Assembly: GCA_963921795.1 (NCBI GenBank)
Contig: OY997650.1
Span: 19,267,862-19,331,861, forward strand
Length of the DNA: 64,000 bases
DNA from: Nannobrachium achirus
Lineage: Eukaryota; Chordata; Actinopteri; Myctophiformes; Myctophidae
Direction: 5' to 3'
Notes under the pieces: generated by a model
Told to the model about the DNA's origin: nothing
The model's input: only the letters and a program-made list of their open reading frames with translations
Database searches by the model: none
Shown: one piece after another, positions 46,601 through 59,103 of the stretch
Numbering within the stretch: position 1 is the stretch's first letter
Layout of the letters: the number at the start of each line of letters is the position of its first letter
Translations under genes and position numbers: made by a program

Positions 46601-49600
46601 CTGACTACAAGTCATGTATACTTTACATTACTGGCAACAATTTCCAAGTTATACCATTGTTTTAGAAATGTTTGCATGCCAGAGATTATTTTTAGATACG
46701 CATAAGACCCGTGTTTCATAGCCTAGGTCTGCTGAACAATTAAAAACATCTACAGCACCTAAAAACTTGTAAAACAAGTGCTACAAGGCATGTTTTATTA
46801 CTTTAGTATTATAATTAGGTTGCGTATCTGCCATGATGCACAACACTGATAACATGCATCTGAATTGACCAGGTATCGTGGGCGAGGCAGATGAAAATGG
46901 TGAGGATCACTACCTGTGGACCTACAAAAAACTGGAGATTGGTTTCAATGGCAACAGGATTGTTGACGTGAACTTGACAAGCGAAGGCAAAGTGAAGCTT
47001 GTCCCAAACACAAGAATTGGAATGTCCTACTCGGTGAGTATTGAACTTCCAACTGGGTGGCCAGCTATGCTGTTATGTTTACAATATGTATCATACTATC
47101 TCAGTCAATAAAGTGGAATGTCACAGGGTTTAAAACATACACTTTGACAGCCTGCCAAAATAGCTGTTGGTGGATTAGCCGGAAACTTCAGGAATATACC
47201 TTATGATCTGAGACGGCATTCATTTTACAAGACAATCATAGAGATACAACAACATGTAATTATTTTCAAGTCTATGTTTACTCACGCACGAAAAGTTCCA
47301 GCGGAAGTTGCAGCTCTGCATTGGCCTTAAGTGGGGATTTTAGCTGCTGCGCGTCTTCCCTCCGAGCGCTGCGCGTGCACGATCCGTGCGCGTCGATGTA
47401 AGCGCATGTATCTTCTCCGTATGTACAATCCATTTCAACGTTGTTCTGAACGATTTCACCCGGGACGGCGGCTAGGCTAAAGCTAACGTTTACACTGTAA
47501 GTGAATCTGAAGAATCCTATCCTGCCTTGAAAAGCGATCAAAATCACTTCCTGATCAAGAGCCGAGGCAATGATCCTTTTGGATAAGCCGAAGAAGAGAC
47601 GCAGAAGGGATACAGATCTTTTTTTTTTATCATTATCATTTATTTCGTTTTTAATCACAAATTGCGTTAAATTACATCGCGGCTACGAGCCCCAATTAAA
47701 GAATTGCGTAGTAGTGAGATTGCAATAGAAAGTGGCTGAGAAGGAGTTAACCATTCATGTCCTGTGGGTTAGCAACAAATGTGCTCTTGAGGAAAACATT
47801 TTAGAAACCCTGACCTATGAATGCATTACATGCCAGTATAATCACACCTTTCTCATCACAGGTTAAGTGGAAGAAGTCTGATGTGAAGTTTGAAGACAGA
47901 TTTGACAAGTACCTCGATCCATCATTTTTCCAGCATAGAGTAAGTTGATTGTGACACGTGGCTTTTGTCTCCTCTTTCAGCCACTGTGGAAGGCCAATAA
48001 AGGGCTCATTCCTATTCTGGATAATGAAACAGTCAAAATTACTTTTTGATTTTACAATTAAAATGTCCATATTTTACCCAACTTCTCAGCTCGCTAAGCT
48101 GAACACGTTCATATGGCATGTTGTTCAAACCACTGAAATATATAATTTCTTGCTGAAATATTTAAACAAATTTCAAATTGGTTTAAAAGCTAAGATACAG
48201 TACAATAACAGCAGTTACCACACCTTTTCAGGTGGGTTAGTTGTTAGATGCATGCCATTCCACAAGTTGGTACATAATTAATGTTAAATATAATCTTTTT
48301 TTACTATTTAATTTGAACATAAGAATATGCAGAAAAAGTTATGATACTTCAAATTGAAAGTTGAATTAACTGTGCTTAATGATTCAGATCAGTTAAATAA
48401 TGAACTCAATATGCGTCATTGTCAACATGCTGCACTCGTTAGTCTTTAGGTCCATTACTGATTAGTCATTGCTTTTTTTTTCTTTTTTTGCAGATTCATT
48501 GGTTCTCCATCTTCAATTCCTTCATGATGGTTATTTTCTTGGTGGGTCTGGTGTCCATGATTCTGATGAGAACACTAAGGAAGGACTATGCCAGATATAG
48601 CAAAGAAGAGGAAATGGATGACATGGTAAAGTTTTATTATTATATATATATATGTATATATTAAGTGAGCTGTTTTCATAACCCGCTTGAGATTCTTCTT
48701 TTTCTATCACCTGTCTTTCTCTCATTTCTGGGATTTGCTATTTCATGTGACAAGAAAACTGCTCCCCTGGCTTACTGCACAATTTTAATTATCTGTCACC
48801 ATTCCCTATTAAAGTCCAATAACATATCTTTATTTGATTGCATCACTCGGGTGCCATGATTCTAATGAACGCATCACACTTTTGTGTATGTCCCATATGA
48901 CCCGGGCTGTGCACTTTGCAGTGGCAATTTGATCAGACCAACGGCTTCTGAGTACCGAAAAGATGCTAATGTCTCTCTGTATGCGGGGGAAGCACCAAAT
49001 CTCTGTGGTTGGGGTGTGTGGCACTGGTTTCCCTGATTTGCCAACCCAGCCCGCCAACATCTCTGATTACCTGAGCTTTGCGCCTATGTTTCGCCAATAT
49101 AAGTTGCAGAGTGCACAATGGAACAAATAGTATGAGATCTGTGCTCATGGGTTAAGGAAGCCGCAGGGAATAAAGGCGGCGGCACAAAGCAAAATTCATG
49201 CGTGTGGAGCTGACAATGTGTACCAGAAGTACTTCAGATGCACAACTGGTGGGGTGTGTATTCATGACTTCCCGACTTGTATGGTCCCTGCCCTGAGTAG
49301 GCAAAAGTCTAGTAATGAATCATTTCACATTGGTTTTGAGAGTGTGCGTCCCTCTCAGCTTGTGTCTCCCCTTTTATCACTACAGGATCGGGACCTGGGT
49401 GATGAGTACGGTTGGAAGCAGGTACATGGAGATGTGTTCCGACCTTCCAGCCATCCAATGATCTTCTCTTCGCTCATTGGTTCTGGGTGCCAGATCTTCT
49501 CTGTATCTCTCATTGTCATCATTGTTGCCATGATTGAGGATCTGTACACAGAGTGAGTATTTGATATAAGGGCACTAGATATAAGAACTAGTGCACTCAT

Positions 49601-51841
49601 CAAAAAGATTCTCAAGGTGTATTTTTGGAAAGTTTTTATTATATTTTATAATGTCAGGTTTTATTTTATTGTATTAAAAAAGCTTTGGGGCTGAGCAGGT
49701 GAAACCAACAGTATAATTGTGCAGTGCGTTTTGTGGCTGAGGGAGTGAAACTATTGTGCAGTCAGTGAGTTTTGGGGCTGACCCTGCGCACTCACACAAA
49801 AAGCGACCAGCAGTCATTAATTTCCCATGGCTGCACTGTGTGACTTGGAGAAACAAGACATTTGACGACAATGTTCCAGCCACAATTACAAATTTGAAAA
49901 CAATTTAATGTAAATGAGCAGTGACTAGATTTGAGTGATCCAAACTAGAGCACTGGCCAATCAGATGGCAGACGTGTTTGTAAAGTTTATTTTATTTATT
50001 CATACAGTGAACTGGAGCAGAATATAGATCGATGCAAGCTCGTGATATGGACTGTCTCTGATAGCTCTCGATTTGATTTACAGAATTTTAAACTGTAGCT
50101 GTTGTAAATGTGAAATGAAACGATATTGATTAAATACAAGGTCCATCACTGTAAAAAGTTATGAGAAGTTGTTTTTGGTTGTAGTGAATTATAGATTGTT
50201 TACAGAAAAACTGCCATTGCACATTCAGAATCACCAGAGACCTGGAGCTCACAGTGGAGTAGATCACAATTGTATTTTTTAATGTTACAGTTAGATTGGG
50301 TAACTCAGTTAGATCGTGGTAAGAGCACTCGTTTTGTCGTTCACCACACACCCTTAACACCACCTGGATCAATTCACTTTGATAGTCTCTTATCAGCGCA
50401 CCTGTGTAATTCTGCGTATTCACCATGAGATGGCGACAACAGCCATTCACTTGTGTAGTCGCTGACGTCACTTGTTTGCGACCCCTCTTTCTTTGTTTAT
50501 CTACTAGCCTAGCTCAGCTGTGTTTAGCCATTAGCTTACTATGCCTAACTCTAACCCTAACCCTAACCTTAACCTCAGTAAAACTATGCCTAACCCTAAC
50601 CTCCGTGGGGTGAGGCGCTATCATTCCTGCCGACGCTACGTTGTCGTTGTTGTGGATCAAAGCGACCGCTTGTTCCGCGCCGCACGACGAGCGCTCCGGT
50701 TCTCGATCGAACTGTTTCTCGATCTAGCGGTAACATATATACACTATATATATATATATATATAGCCTGCTTTGACAGCGTGGTATAGTAAAATAATAAC
50801 ACACCTCCATACTGCATGCTTAATGGGAAATTTCAGTTCTGTTTCTTTTCTTGCCTAAAATGTTTTCAGAAACAAAATGTGGTTATTCAAAATAAGTTGA
50901 ATATAGATTGCTTCCACACAACCTAATCTACACTCCACTTACGCAAAAATAAAGCTGTAGTGTTGGCAAGGAATCCATGCCCTTGTGTTGCTTTTGGTGT
51001 GAGTGCTGTTTTCTAGGCTTTGGCAACAGCGACTTGGTGACCCACAATAATATTTATTTTGGTATGAATGCAGGATGAGAGTGAAATGCAGGGTGCAATG
51101 GGGTCTGGGGCTGGTGTTAGAGAGTGTGATTTATGGGGGTTTAATTTTACTGATACAGTATATATTCTTTCTCTGTAGGAGAGGATCCATGCTCAGTACC
51201 GCCATTTTTGTGTATGCTGCAACTTCGCCTGTTAACGGCTACTTTGGAGGTAGCTTGTACGCGAAACAAGGAGGTACGGTTATGGCCTTAATGCATTCAC
51301 TAAATCTCTTAGGCAGGACGTTGTTGTAAAATCCATTTGCCTATACTCTCTTAGTAAAAATGTGGTTGTCTTTCCTTTTGATAACGCAGGCAGAAGATGG
51401 ATTAAGCAAATGTTCATTGGGGCCTTCCTGATCCCGGCCATGGTGTGTGGGACTGCCTTCTTCATCAACTTCATTGCTATCTACTACCATGCCTCAAGAG
51501 CCATCCCATTCGGCACTATGGTAAGTATTACACAGCATACTTTAACTATGTGTTCTGAAAAGCCATCTGTCAGTTTATCTAAACTAGCCCTTACCCGTTC
51601 AAAGATATGAGCTCCAAAATGATGTGCAGTGTGTGGGTTATGGGATGTGCACTGTGCATACAGTATATGAGGGATGGAAAGTAACTTTAACTGGTGCTTG
51701 CATGATAATATGTAGGAGCATCAATGTAAGAAATACCCGTTTCGTTTAATGGCTACCCCCCCCCCCCCCCCCCCCCCCAGCCCGCCCTCCCACCCGCCCA
51801 CCCGCCTGCGCACACACCCGCCTGCGCACACACCCGCCTGC

Positions 51842-51897
<56 letters not shown>

Positions 51898-54800
51898 AGA
51901 GCTGGTTAAACATGTTGCCTCATGCTAGATGCAGAATAGATGCGCCTCATGCTAGATGCAGAATAGATAGTAGATACACCATAAAAATGCTAATATACAG
52001 CATACGATTTGTGAAAGTGACAAACGGCCTTCACAGTTATGTCAGGTGTGTTCATATGCTGATGGTGATGCGATTTCAGATCAATTGCTCCAGCCACCGA
52101 GGAGAAACGCTGTTTCAGACAGACAGACAGACAGTCACTCACTCAGACAGACATTCGCAAAATTATAGTATAGATAATAGAACTTCACCAGTGTCACAGT
52201 AATATATTATATAATGTATGATATTGCATGTTTTTCATAACTGGGAGCTAAACCAAATTCCAATCTTCCAATGTAATCAGTTAGAATAATAGGCGATTTG
52301 GTTGTGTTTGAGTATCATTTACCGTTAAAGAAATACTACCACACTACGCCAGACCAGGTAACACAGTACCAAGTAATATCATTACCATGCCAAAGAAATT
52401 CGAAAATTATGTATTGGGCACCTTGGTGGCTTAACCTGAAATACGGGTGTTTGTTTCCATTTACATGTACAGTTTGTGTTAAGTGGTGGCTTAACCTGAA
52501 ATACAAGCAATATAATGTCTTGATTATAGGTGTTTGTTTCCATTTACATGTACAGTTTGTGTTAAGTGGTGTTATGTGTAAAAGTGCTATAGATTTGGAA
52601 ACGCCATGGATTCCCACCATAACCTTTGTTTTTGTTCTAATATGTGAGAGATGTAGATCAATTTACACATATTGTACTGCAGATTGATATCAGGGACCAA
52701 GAGGTGCAAAGCAAAAAATGGGGTTTCATATTGGTATCAAATGTAAATCTTAAGTATGTAAAACTCTGTTAATGTTAATAAGTATTATGGTGTCTTCTAA
52801 CAGGTCGCCGTTTGCTGTATTTGTTTCTTTGTCATTCTGCCTCTAAATCTGGTGGGTACCATTTTGGGGAGAAATCTGTCTGGCCAACCAAACTTTCCCT
52901 GCCGGGTTAATGCTGTGCCACGGCCAATCCCTGAGAAGAAATGGTATGTGTGACATAAGAATAATATAATTGTATTTAATGTCATCATTAACAGACTAAA
53001 GTATAGGAACTAGTCTTTGTGACATTTCTTTGCACACAGACACATCAATAATGTATCTTTTATAGTACATAATAAGGCTGGGACTTTAACTGATTAATTG
53101 CGATTCATTAATTACAGAAAATTTACGTGATTAAAAAAAATTAACACATTTTAATCACACTTAGTTTTTGCACCACAGAACCTTCAGTTTCGGGCATACT
53201 GATCATATAGCGATGCAACCAACCAAGAAGAAAAAGGGAGAAGTAGCCGATCAGAGCGCTTTGCTTGGCCCAGTGGATGCGAAATTTAGATTTAAAAAAC
53301 TCCCTTGTTGATTCACTCGTACAACAAAATGTGTTTTACTTGAAAAAAATGCTTCTCAGGTCAAATATCGATGTGCGATTAATTGAGATTAATTAATCAC
53401 AGAGCCTGTAATTAATTAGATAAAAACTTTTAATCGCATCCCAGCCCTAGTACATAAATATGCTTCCTGAAACAGGACTTCACTTACTGCACTTACATTC
53501 TATGTATAGTTATCATACATTTACTTAATTTCTGACTTAATCATACATATGAAAAAATTGCACTTGCTATTTGAGTTACAAATGAATTATGATTGCTGGT
53601 CATTAAAGGAATTTAATTTACGTTCTTGAAATAGAGCATCTTAATTTCTATGGTAGAATTCTGACAAGGAGTAGCTCTGATGTCCGCAGGGTTCTAGAGA
53701 CTGGAGAATGCAAAGATTTGCATGGAGAAATTATAAATCACACGCTAATAAATGGTGATATTGGAGAGCAGACCTCCATACTGAGCTAAGGATTCACTGT
53801 GGCCAATGCCTGAGAAGAAATGAGACCGTAGGCAGTAGGCACTTTCAGAACTTGATTGAATTGAATCTATTTTCTCAGTTTTCCACTCAAAACACAATGG
53901 GGAGTGTGTCTCTAGTAAATGGTGGAATGTGGTGTGTACCGGTTAGATATGGCTGTCAGTAGAAAAGCATGCACATTTCTAGCGGGATATTGCTGACGCG
54001 GGTGACGAGCCCACGTCAGGATCGCAACATCCACGCCAACTCTTTCGTCTTAGCATTTGATGAAGATTTTGTTAGCGAAAACTGAGAGAAAACGCTACAG
54101 TGGGTAGTTGATGAAGGCAGAATGTATATTACTGCCCTCAAACTAGAGGCCATAGAGTCATGTATGGATGTTATACTGATGCAAACTTTATGTTCTAGGT
54201 TCATGGAGCCAGCTGTCATTGTCTGCCTTGGAGGGATCCTTCCATTCGGGTCCATTTTCATTGAAATGTAAGTACATTTCCTGGCATGGTAGATGAATCA
54301 CAACAGGCGATACAATGCTAAGACTTGTTTTTTCTCCACTGGTGTCTTTCAGGTACTTCATCTTTACATCTTTTTGGGCCTATAAAATTTACTACGTCTA
54401 CGGCTTCATGATGCTAGTCTTGGTTATCCTTTGCATTGTGACTGTGTGTGTCACCATCGTATGTACATACTTCCTGCTCAACGCCGAGGACTACAGATGG
54501 TAAGTAATACCAAAGATGTTTTTTATATACCAAGATGCCTCACCACTAGTACAAAACGGTCCGCAAATTGTCTCCTAAAGGGCTGTGGTCAGCCAAAGTG
54601 ACTACAGTTTATCTCGATTGATCTTGTTAACCTCCCGCCCTCGGATCACTGTTACTAGATCTCATGAGAATGTGTTGCAGACACAGGCGGGTCTTCATCA
54701 AAGGCTAATTCCTCCTAATTTGTCTGTCTGAAAAATATAAATGTAATGTCGGAATGTTCAGAGGTCAGCCAAATAAAGATGTATTTTGTACCTACCTACT

Positions 54801-56653
54801 AAGGTGTGCAAGCTCTATCCTTTTGTGAACTGAAGCCTCTTTATCCCAGCAACCACCAGTCGATGTACATTACCTTAGTTCCCTTTCAATGTCAGAATGT
54901 TCGGAACATAATGTGACTTCTGAAGAATGGGTCCACGTCCATCAAGTATTTACATAAGTGCCTATGGTGCAAAATAATCATTCATAATCTGTGCTCATTG
55001 TCACTTCTCCATTGGAATAAGAGACTCCAAACCTACTTCTTGTCTCCTAAAGGGACAGCCCAAATATGAAGGGCATTCTTTTCTTTTTTTTTTACTCTCT
55101 AATTGTTTCCACCCAGCGTCAACAACGGAAACTGGGAAATTGTCCTCAGTCTCTAGTTTAGCGAAGCATTTAGAGACTGACTTGTGAGTCTAGATTGATG
55201 TATGTGCCTATTACATCATGTACTGAATGGAGCTGCAATAGAATTGAGTTGGCAGCAGAGTAGAAGTACTCAAGACTTAACACACAAAAAATAGGATAGA
55301 CAAAAAAAATAACTTTACTAAAATAGGATAGACATAAAAAAAAAACTACAAAACTCAGACTGGGGCATGAATACAGAGATGTTAGAAATATTGGCTTTGG
55401 TACCAATCCAGAAAATATACTACTGCTTATACAACACATACAGTACAGGTATGGCCTTGCTGTCCAATCAATAGTTCACTGTGAGTGCAGTTTGTGTCAC
55501 ACAAATCACAATGCAGTCTTTAGTGGTGGCCTCTAGTAGAGGCTGGCTGCTTGTGTGCCTTGTTGAAGATGCTTAACTGTAAATGCTCGAACTTGACGTT
55601 TTTCTGTTTTTCTTTTGTGCCAGGCAATGGACAAGCTTCCTCTCTGCTGCGTCTACTGCCGTTTATGTCTACATGTACTCCTTTTATTACTACTTCTTCA
55701 AAACCAAGTGAGTTTCAGATGTCATTCATGTTTGATTTTCGAGTAGTCAGAGGTCATACAAAATGAAGAGATCATACACAAAGACTGACTCGTTTCGTTC
55801 CGCTCTGTTTAAGGATGTATGGGCTGTTCCAGACTTCCTTCTACTTTGGCTACATGGCCGTGTTCAGTACTTCCCTGGGAATCATGTGTGGTGAGTTGTG
55901 CATCATTAACCACCTCAACACTGGCATTCCATTTTTGGGCATGTTATTACATGTACGTTTTTTTTTTATAAATTAGCAAAAATGCAACCGCATACCATCA
56001 GCTTTTGGCAATGACCAGAGCACCTTTTCTGGTTGAACTGGGCGCTTTTTTAAAGTTGAAGAAAGGTGATAATGACATGGACTTATTTTTATCACTCTCC
56101 AATCATGACTGTACACAAATACAGCCGCTCATTGTCCGAGCTGATGGTCTCGCTATGTTCCGGCCCGCTATTAGTAGCCACACACACAGGGCTACCACCA
56201 CCAGCATCACTCCTCAATTTCTGCCTAACAACAGTCTATTATACCCATTATTTACCTATTATAATTACATCATATCGCTATATAGACAAATATTGTGTTT
56301 TCATAGAGGTTGGCCTGTTAATATATTGCAATTAACACACATTGTAGTCCAGCAGTGTGGGCACCAGGCGACACAAAGCAAATAGCTGTTGCTGGGCAGC
56401 AGTGCTGTCCAAATGGTTATTAAGGTCTTATTAAAAAATCAACTGTTAACTGGCCTTTTAACAAACTAGTTTATTACAAGAATACTCATTGCCCAGTGAT
56501 TGAGTTGAAGAGTAGTGTACTGCAGTACAAAATACACAGTTATTGATCCACTGAAAAGAAACTTGACAATTCTATTGTCTTATAGGTGCTGTTGGATACG
56601 TGGGAACAAGTGCCTTTGTGAGGAAGATCTACACAAATGTGAAAATCGACTGA
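43642..56653 (+). CDS. tm9sf3: Transmembrane 9 superfamily member 3, 15 exons
   Basis: Nonaspanin of the Golgi/endosomal membranes. Exons: 43642-43740, 44952-45147, 45333-45455, 46873-47033, 47862-47939, 48494-48625, 49386-49552, 51179-51273, 51390-51520, 52804-52943, 54199-54267, 54353-54499, 55624-55707, 55814-55890, 56586-56653. All are in phase, giving about 588 aa (human about 589), and nearly identical to vertebrate TM9SF3. A signal peptide ([19 protein letters not shown]) precedes a lumenal domain ([20 protein letters not shown] ...). Membrane helices begin at [19 protein letters not shown]. Later helices carry [34 protein letters not shown]-type and [18 protein letters not shown] sequences. 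The protein ends KIYTNVKID, a C-terminal KXD/E-type COPI/Golgi retention signal. A possible alternative terminal exon lies at 46027-46097. Helitron copy 2 is in intron 9. Confidence 0.97.
44565..44695 (-). repeat. LINE-like 3' end, minus-strand copy
   Basis: AAGTTTGCATAGGAAAAGGTAC ... TGTCAACTAAAAGGA core shared with 32212, 34135 and 36237; degenerate ATTG tail. It lies in tm9sf3 intron 1. Confidence 0.55.
46027..46097 (+). other. Candidate alternative terminal exon of tm9sf3
   Basis: In intron 3, a strong 3' splice site (TGTCTTCTCTCTGCAG) is followed by sequence that joins in the phase left by exon 3. It would code [23 protein letters not shown] and then TAG at 46095-46097. The product would keep the signal peptide and about 140 lumenal residues and lack all membrane helices. 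There is no homology evidence, so this could be chance. Confidence 0.2.
47278..47660. repeat. CpG-rich island-like block in tm9sf3 intron 4
   Basis: An isolated stretch much richer in CG than the surrounding intron (for example GCGCTGCGCGTGCACG), with a 126-codon open frame on the minus strand that I do not recognise. It is probably an old transposon insertion. Confidence 0.35.
50541..50606 (+). repeat. Degenerate interstitial telomere-like repeat
   Basis: CTAACCCTAACCCTAACC-type units (complement of TTAGGG), then CTCAGTAAAACTATGCCTAA and more CTAACC. The same non-telomeric phrase occurs with CCCTAACCC at 29925-29960, so this is a dispersed repeat carrying telomere-like units. Confidence 0.6.
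50741..50762 (+). repeat. (TA)n microsatellite in tm9sf3 intron 7
   Basis: Eleven TA units. Confidence 0.85.
51584..52174 (-). mobile_element. Helitron-like non-autonomous element, copy 2
   Basis: Read on the minus strand it begins TCTATACTATAATTTTGCG after an A and ends GGGTAAGGGCTAG before a T, with the same interior as 40929-41490. That interior includes a (CA)n tract at 51846-51892, a poly-C tract at 51757-51778 and duplicated TGCCTCATGCTAGATGCAG-type units. It lies in tm9sf3 intron 9, starting 63 bases after the exon-9 donor. Confidence 0.72.
52426..52570 (+). repeat. Imperfect tandem duplication in tm9sf3 intron 9
   Basis: Two copies of GGTGGCTTAACCTGAAATAC followed by GTGTTTGTTTCCATTTACATG. 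The second copy has about 26 extra bases between the two blocks. Confidence 0.85.
53074..53450. mobile_element. hAT-like MITE with 8-bp target duplication
   Basis: Termini are AAGGCTGGGACTTTAAC at left and GCATCCCAGCCCTAG at right. Flanking octamers are TACATAAT (53066-53073) and TACATAAA (53451-53458), 7 of 8 identical, which fits hAT insertion. The interior is rich in GATTAATT motifs. It lies in tm9sf3 intron 10. Confidence 0.8.
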
Positions 56654-57383
56654 GTGCAAGTGACATCACAGGGACATCCATGGATCGACCCAAGCGCGTC
56701 CTAATAAGAGGCGACGGGCACAAGTCATTTTTTTCCTTCACCTTTTGCAAAAGAGATTGTGGAATCTCACTTTGTACAATGTAGTTTTCCATTTTTCTGA
56801 ATGAGTCTGAACGCCGCAACACACAAGTGAACAAGAGCAAATCTGCGGGAAAAGATATCAAACATTTGTTCTGTTTTTATCAATTGCTTTCAGAACAAAT
56901 GTTGGTGGAGCAAATGTTAAAAAGGATAACATGGCTTCTGTTTTCAAACCAGTCCCACCTGAGATCTAGACCTAGATCTTTACTGATGGAATAGTCTCGC
57001 TCTCTTCAGTGAAGAGGCCTAAGTGTATTGAAAGCCTTTGTTCTATTGTATTAGAATATTGGAGAGTTGGGTTTGTGTCTGTGCTCTGACTTGATTCCTT
57101 GATTCTATTTTGTATTAGTCATTCTAAATATCGTTACTATTGTATTTTGGTCTCCGTATAACTTTACAACAAGTGACATCTTCAGAGTACAGTAGGTTGT
57201 TGAAATTTACTTCAGCTACAGTGACGGATTGTACACGTTCTCGAGTATCTCTCGAGCCCTCACCCCGCCATTTTGACAAATTTAATTCCTTGCTACAGTA
57301 GAAATCCATCCACAATCCAAATATTTTAGTACTACTGTACATATGGAAAAAGAGGGACTGATCAATGGTTGAGGTACAGTATA

Positions 57384-57389
57384 AATAAA
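57384..57389 (+). promoter_or_regulatory. Proximal polyadenylation signal of tm9sf3
   Basis: AATAAA, 731 bases after the stop codon. Confidence 0.45.
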
Positions 57390-58275
57390 AAGTTTGTTTT
57401 AAAAATGGATGTTTAATGTGATCCCATATCCCTGTTTAGTCTTATGTTTTCTTAATGTTTGGGTTTGAATGAAGTCTACTTGTAAAGATAATATATGGAT
57501 AGGGGGGAAAGTGTATATAACCTTAAAAATGTACCTTTAGATGTAGATCCCAAATGTATTTTCGTTGTACAGATTTACTACAGGGTGTTTTTTTAAATGA
57601 ATCATAAGTTCTAAACAAAAACTATATTTAGTTTTTCTCTTTTGTTGTCGGTGCTTGGGGTGGGGCTGGTGGCGCTGTTACATCTTGCCTGAAATTGCAT
57701 GAAGTTTTCACTAAACCATCTGCTCATCAGATTTCCTTTTGTTCTGCGCTATCTGTTTACTTTAGCGTTGCCCCCATTGTAAGCATCTCTTGAGTCTGTC
57801 TCAAAAGTATAAAGGTATATTTCGGTGACATGTAGAGAAAGCTGTTCTGGAAATGAGCGGTTGTTCACGGTCACTTCTGTTATTTTGACACCATTTATTT
57901 AAAGCTTTAAAAGGCTCTCCATATTCTGGTAAGCCATTTTCCTCATGTATTTTCTTTGCCCAACCTGAAACATCATCGTGAATGTCAGAAGGAACGAGGC
58001 AATAGCTTTGTTTCTGCAAACATACTGTACAAAGTGAAATTTATGTACACTTAACTAGATGTTTTCATAACCACACAGTGCTGCAGAGTATTTCAAATGC
58101 TTTTCGCCCATTTTGTGTAAATACAGTATGTACCTTACATGTATGAGAAGTGGCAATGCCTTGTTTTTCTAATTTGAATTCTCCCCACTGAAGTTGATTT
58201 TGGCACCTCATGTGTACCAATAATGTCTGATTAGACATTTGAACCTGCATATTAACTTGCTGTAAAAAGAAACAA

Positions 58276-58281
58276 AATAAA
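58276..58281 (+). promoter_or_regulatory. Distal polyadenylation signal of tm9sf3
   Basis: AATAAA about 1.6 kb after the stop codon. The intervening 56654-58275 is AT-rich with no gene and reads as 3' UTR. Confidence 0.5.
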
Positions 58282-58485
58282 CATGTTTATGTACAGGGGT
58301 TATGTAAATGTGATTTTACTATTAAAGTAGAAAAGAAAATGCTTAATATCACTTTACGAGGTTGATTTAATATGAAGATTTCAATATATAACCAAAGGTT
58401 ATGCATGGATTTCAGCTAAATCCCATAATGTTGCCGTCAAAATGGTAATGCTTTAACTACTGTACATACTGTAAATGGTAAATGT

Positions 58486-58688
58486 ATGTAGCGCCTTTAT
58501 CCAAGGCGCTTTACCGAGATTGTGCGTTCACACACACATTCATACATTGATGGCAGAGGAAACCATGCAAGGCACCAACCTGCTCACCGGGAGGCTCAAG
58601 GACAACAACTCTGGAGGAGCCCGGGATTCAACTGGGAACCCTCCGTGTTCTAATGACGGTTCTCTACCCCTGAGCCACTGCCGCCCCA
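58486..58688 (-). repeat. tRNA-derived SINE between convergent genes
   Basis: GTAGCGCCTTTATCCAAGGC ... GATTCAACTGGGAACCCTCC ... GAGCCACTGCCGCCCC: the B-box complement and the GGGGCGGCAG head place the SINE on the minus strand. It lies between the tm9sf3 and prdx3 3' ends. Confidence 0.65.
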
Positions 58689-58815
58689 ACTGTATATCTA
58701 ATGTACTGATAATTCTGTTTTTTTTTTTTTGTTTTTTTTTTTCAATTGTGCAAAAAGTAACTGGCAAGATATGAACTCAAAATACAGCAAAAGATCTCTA
58801 TTTATATAGAATATA

Positions 58816-58821
58816 TTTATT
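58816..58821 (-). promoter_or_regulatory. Polyadenylation signal of prdx3
   Basis: AATAAA on the minus strand, about 285 bases beyond the prdx3 stop codon. Confidence 0.55.
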
Positions 58822-59103
58822 AAAGATGTATACTGAATATGAACAGAAGCAACTTTGTAAACTATTTAAAAGGGAATACCAATGCAAACAAAAATAATTT
58901 ACCAGATAGAAGCAAAACTAGTCATCTTTGCAAACGCTAAATTGAACAAACAAAAGCAGTAGCAGGTATTCTACCTAGCTGTGTAGGTATTGTAACTTTT
59001 CAACTGATACAAGAGCAACCCAGGCATTCCCCTTTAAAACAGCACATTCATTTTTTTTCCTTTTTAGCAAGAGCTGTGAATGAATTGGTGTCTTCTGTCT
59101 TCA

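Noticed and set aside
48890-49300. Stretch before tm9sf3 exon 7 with partly open frames that read like a decayed coding sequence
   Set aside because: Interrupted by stops and frame changes; a weak protein resemblance could not be assigned to any family with confidence, so it is left as intron sequence.
52426-52570. Tandem units considered as a CRISPR-like or satellite array
   Set aside because: Only two imperfect copies, and one has an internal indel; simple local duplication in an intron.
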